In this document: in pieces, positions 7,239 through 9,425 of the stretch
Layout of the letters: each line of letters opens with the position of its first letter
Position numbering within the stretch: position 1 is the stretch's first letter
Origin: Rhodobacterales bacterium UBA5972
GTDB lineage: Bacteria; Pseudomonadota; Alphaproteobacteria; Rhodobacterales; Rhodobacteraceae
Reading direction: 5' to 3'
Assembly (NCBI GenBank): GCA_002430125.1
Contig: DJBQ01000162.1
Span: 1 to 9,425 of the forward strand
DNA: 9,425 nt
Position numbers and translations under genes: made by a program
Notes under the pieces: generated by a model
Told to the model about the DNA's origin: nothing
The model's database searches: none
What the model saw: only the letters and a program-made list of their open reading frames with translations

Positions 7239-9199
7239 GCTGCTTTCGCCTCCCGCGCGAAAACTTGCGCGTCACGGATTTCCAGTGTCGCCGAGATCGA
7301 TCCTTTGCGACCGTCTTCATACATCACTTCGGTCTTGGTCGATATTTCATGAGCGCCGCTGTTCAGCGCCTCAATCAGGTCATGGTATTTTTCGTCAATT
7401 ATCCGGCGGCGCACTTTGCGGGTGCGGGTCATTTCGCCATCATCCGGATCAAGTTCCTTATGCAGGATCAAAAAGCGATGCACCTGACAGCCGTAAAGGG
7501 TCGGGTCATTGGCCAGTCCGGCATTCACCTCTTCCACATGGCTTTGAACCATGTCCAAAACCTTCTGATGTCCCGCCAATTCCTGATACGAGGCATAGCC
7601 AACATTGTTGCGTTCCGCCCAGTTGCCGACCGCCGCCAGATCAATGTTGATGAAGGCGACGCATTTGTCGGAATTGGCGCCAAACAGAACGACTTCCAGA
7701 ATGTTGGGGTAAAACTTTAGCTTGTTTTCCACGTATTTGGGCGCAAACAGGCTGCCATCGGCCATTTTGCCAACGTCTTTGGCGCGGTCGATAATCTTCA
7801 GATGACCAGTGCCTTCTTCAAAATATCCCGCATCGCCCGTGGCGACCCAACCGTCGGCATCCTTGGTTTCGGCAGTGCTTTTCGGGTTCTTGTAATATTC
7901 GACAAAGGTACTGGCCGAGCGGTAATAAACCTCGCCATTATCACCGATCCTGATTTCCACACCCGGCGCTGGCACGCCAACCGTATCGGCGCGCACTTCG
8001 CCATCCGGCTGCACGGTGACATAAACCGAAGCTTCGGTCTGGCCGTAAAGCTGTTTCAGGTTGATCCCAAGCGAGCGGTAGAAATCAAAAATCTCGGGGC
8101 CAATCGCCTCGCCAGCTGTGTATCCGATCCGCACGCGGGTCATGCCAAGCTGGTTTTTCAACGGCCCATAGACCAAAAACTCGCCAAGTCGGTATTTCAG
8201 GCGATCCATAGTGCTGACCGGCTTGCCGTCCAGCAACTTACCGCCAACGTCTTTGGCAAGCGCCATGAAATATTTGAACATCCGCTGTTTGCCTTTGCTG
8301 GCATCTTCCATGCGGATCATCACAGTCGTCAGCAGGCTTTCAAAAAACCGCGGCGGTGCGAAGAAATAGCTGGGGCCGATTTCTTTCAGGTCCGATTGCA
8401 TGGTTTCCGGGCTTTCCGGGCAGGCCACGCAAAAGCCGGTCCAGTAACACTGACCGACTGAAAAGATGAAATCACCCACCCAGGCCATCGGCAGATAGGC
8501 CAAAACCGAATCCCCGACATTCAGATTGTCAAAACCCGACGAGGTGCGCGACGCTTCGATGATATTGCGGTTTGACAGCACCACACCCTTGGGCCGTCCT
8601 GTAGTGCCGGACGTATAGAGCATCACACATACAGTGTCGTAGTCCTGGCCTTGCAGCCGCTGCGCCAATTCAGGCTCAAGCCGTTCATGGGCCGCACGTC
8701 CCTCGGCTTGCACGTCTTTATAGGCATGCAGTGCGGTATGGTCGTATTTCCGCATGCCGCGTGTGTCGTAATAAATGATCTGTTCAAGGCCGGTCAGCTT
8801 CTCTTGAATTTCCAGCACTTTATCGACTTGTTCCTGATCTTCAGCGATCACAAACCGCGCACCGCAATGATCCAGCACATAGGCCATCTCTTCGGCAACG
8901 GCGTCCTGATACAAAGGCACGGGCACCGCGCCTACCATTTGGGCGGCGACCATCGACCAGTAAAGGGCAGGACGATTACGACCGATGATGGCCACGTGAT
9001 CGCCTGCGTTCAGGCCCAGCGCCAACAATCCAAGCGCCAACGCTTTGACCTCATCTTCAACTTCGGCCCAGCTCCAGCTTTGCCAGATGCCGAATTCCTT
9101 TTCGCGGTAAGCAGGTTTGTCTCTGTATTTGATGGCATTACGCGCCAGCAATTTGGGCACAGTATCCAAGCCGCCTGTCGGCGCGATCAGTGTTGTCAA
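7235..9199 (-). CDS. Long-chain-type acyl-CoA synthetase (AMP-binding)
   Basis: A 654-residue cytoplasmic adenylate-forming enzyme that would convert a carboxylic acid, ATP and CoA to an acyl-CoA. Motifs are the phosphate loop YTSGTTGRPKG (195-205), YGQTEA (385-390), GWVATGDAGYF (450-460), the hinge IIDRAKDVGKMADGS (469-483, as in long-chain synthetases), and a late basic segment TRTRKVRRR (591-599) that may carry the C-terminal lysine. Length and the DRxKD...K hinge place it with the long-chain (LACS/FadD15-like) group, not with PaaK. I assign a TTG start at 9199 because GGGAGGG lies 6 nt upstream (9212-9206) and the domain begins immediately (TTLIAPTGGLDTVPKLL). The in-frame ATG at 9283 would add 28 unrelated residues and would sit close to the putative promoter. 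First gene of the operon; its stop overlaps the LivG-type start. Chain length and substrate class cannot be read from sequence; an aromatic acid is possible despite the family name. Confidence 0.92.
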   Translation of the reverse strand: MTTLIAPTGGLDTVPKLLARNAIKYRDKPAYREKEFGIWQSWSWAEVEDEVKALALGLLALGLNAGDHVAIIGRNRPALYWSMVAAQMVGAVPVPLYQDAVAEEMAYVLDHCGARFVIAEDQEQVDKVLEIQEKLTGLEQIIYYDTRGMRKYDHTALHAYKDVQAEGRAAHERLEPELAQRLQGQDYDTVCVMLYTSGTTGRPKGVVLSNRNIIEASRTSSGFDNLNVGDSVLAYLPMAWVGDFIFSVGQCYWTGFCVACPESPETMQSDLKEIGPSYFFAPPRFFESLLTTVMIRMEDASKGKQRMFKYFMALAKDVGGKLLDGKPVSTMDRLKYRLGEFLVYGPLKNQLGMTRVRIGYTAGEAIGPEIFDFYRSLGINLKQLYGQTEASVYVTVQPDGEVRADTVGVPAPGVEIRIGDNGEVYYRSASTFVEYYKNPKSTAETKDADGWVATGDAGYFEEGTGHLKIIDRAKDVGKMADGSLFAPKYVENKLKFYPNILEVVLFGANSDKCVAFINIDLAAVGNWAERNNVGYASYQELAGHQKVLDMVQSHVEEVNAGLANDPTLYGCQVHRFLILHKELDPDDGEMTRTRKVRRRIIDEKYHDLIEALNSGAHEISTKTEVMYEDGRKGSISATLEIRDAQVFAREAKAA

Positions 9200-9205
9200 T
9201 TTCAA

Positions 9206-9212
9206 CCCTCCC
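9206..9212 (-). promoter_or_regulatory. Strong ribosome-binding site that fixes a TTG start
   Basis: The minus strand reads GGGAGGG here, 6 nt before a TTG codon at 9199-9197. No ATG or GTG lies at suitable spacing, and the protein family similarity begins directly at this TTG. The site therefore decides the start of the acyl-CoA synthetase gene. Another in-frame TTG (9205-9203) directly abuts the site and is too close to be used. Confidence 0.75.
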
Positions 9213-9293
9213 GTTCGCCGGACATTGCCGACGTGCAGATTTCCGCGAAGAACGCGATTCTTCTGCAATATTTGACACCGCATGTTTGACGCC

Positions 9294-9331
9294 CAATTGA
9301 TACATCAGTTTTTCGCAAATGTATCGAATTG
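9294..9331. promoter_or_regulatory. Operator-like inverted repeat upstream of the operon
   Basis: CAATTGATACAT (9294-9305) and ATGTATCGAATTG (9319-9331) are inverted copies identical except for one extra base in the right arm, separated by 13 nt. The arm spacing of about two helical turns between centres fits a dimeric or tetrameric regulator. On the minus strand a tentative promoter for the operon, TTGGGC (9296-9291), 17 nt, AAATAT (9273-9268), would have its -35 box in the left arm. The promoter boxes are poor matches and are only a suggestion. The dyad sits between the operon and a probable divergent gene, the usual place for a shared operator. Confidence 0.5.
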
Positions 9332-9408
9332 TAACAGTCACTTCCTCGTGCGCCACGGCACTGGTCAAGCCCTGCCGTTCAATGCTAGCGAATGGATAGG
9401 GAGGCCTC

Positions 9409-9425
9409 GTGACAAAATCCGGCGC
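9409..9425 (+). CDS. Probable start of a divergent gene, cut by window edge
   Basis: AGGGAGG (9398-9404) followed 4 nt later by GTG at 9409 opens a plus-strand frame reading MTKSG to the end of the window. Nearby ATG codons at 9382 and 9392 run into stops within a few codons, so GTG is the only good candidate. A regulator of the neighbouring operon would be a common arrangement, but five residues cannot show function. Confidence 0.4.

Larger units (their letters stand above)
9200..9408. other. Divergent intergenic control region
   Basis: About 209 nt with no supported coding sequence. Besides the 9294-9331 dyad and the ribosome-binding site at 9206-9212, it has a small perfect inverted repeat GAAGAA (9247-9252) and TTCTTC (9258-9263) in the presumed 5' leader of the operon. 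An open minus-strand frame crosses the region (9368-9138) but lacks a ribosome-binding site and family similarity. Confidence 0.5.

Noticed and set aside
6360..7352. A 330-codon plus-strand open frame opposite the LivG-type ATPase
   Set aside because: It is His/Arg/Phe-rich without family motifs and is fully antisense to a gene with all ABC ATPase motifs. It is a codon-bias shadow.
614..9199. Straight annotation as leucine/isoleucine/valine transport operon
   Set aside because: The liv-type subunits define only the family. The overlap with a CoA synthetase gene and the PaaK-like gene favour a carboxylic-acid substrate, so amino-acid specificity is not claimed.
7802..9289. Two plus-strand open frames (7802-8461 and 8651-9289) opposite the acyl-CoA synthetase
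   Set aside because: No recognisable domains and low-complexity composition typical of antisense frames; the minus-strand gene explains the region.
1..9425. CRISPR arrays, tRNA or rRNA genes, insertion sequences, phage genes, known riboswitches
   Set aside because: No regularly spaced repeats, cloverleaf-like segments, transposase motifs or recognised aptamer cores were seen on either strand.

Overview
The window reads as part of an alphaproteobacterial chromosome, most likely from the Rhodobacterales/Roseobacter group. This is an inference from moderate-to-high GC, the protein style, the gene order and the CCGGAC...GTCCGG-type intergenic palindromes; no marker gene fixes the taxon.

Almost everything lies on the minus strand as one probable operon, transcribed from right to left. 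In order of transcription it holds a 654-residue long-chain-type acyl-CoA synthetase with a TTG start (9199-7235), a LivG-type ATPase (7238-6408), a LivH-type permease (6297-5311), a LivM-type permease (5305-4229), a secreted Peripla_BP_6 binding protein (4157-2868), a LivF-type ATPase with a basic tail (2797-1976), and a PaaK-like (phenylacetate-CoA ligase family) protein (1813-614). Together these form a complete branched-chain-amino-acid-type (HAAT) ABC importer flanked by two unrelated adenylate-forming proteins. The layout suggests uptake of a carboxylic acid (aromatic, aryl-aliphatic or fatty acid) followed by CoA activation in the cytoplasm, rather than amino-acid uptake. The substrate cannot be read from the sequence.

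Two intercistronic gaps carry strong hairpins without a T-tract. A pair of inverted GC-rich palindromic repeats forms a stem of more than 20 bp between livG and livH (6328-6388), and a perfect 9-bp stem lies between the binding-protein gene and livF (2826-2849). They probably affect mRNA processing or stability rather than end transcription.

Upstream of the operon (9200-9408) lies a probable control region with a long inverted repeat (9294-9331). At the right edge a ribosome-binding site and GTG codon suggest a divergent plus-strand gene cut off by the window.

At the left end (77-621) there is a broken caspase-like (peptidase C14 fold) gene. It keeps a signal peptide and the first caspase strand, then loses an internal segment, changes frame, and continues as the rest of the domain, where the usual catalytic Cys position appears to hold Ala. 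I find no RNA genes, CRISPR arrays, insertion sequences or phage genes. The importer operon is of a recognisable type. The points most worth following are the caspase remnant, the repeat pair, the degenerate phosphate loop of the PaaK-like protein and the operator-like dyad.
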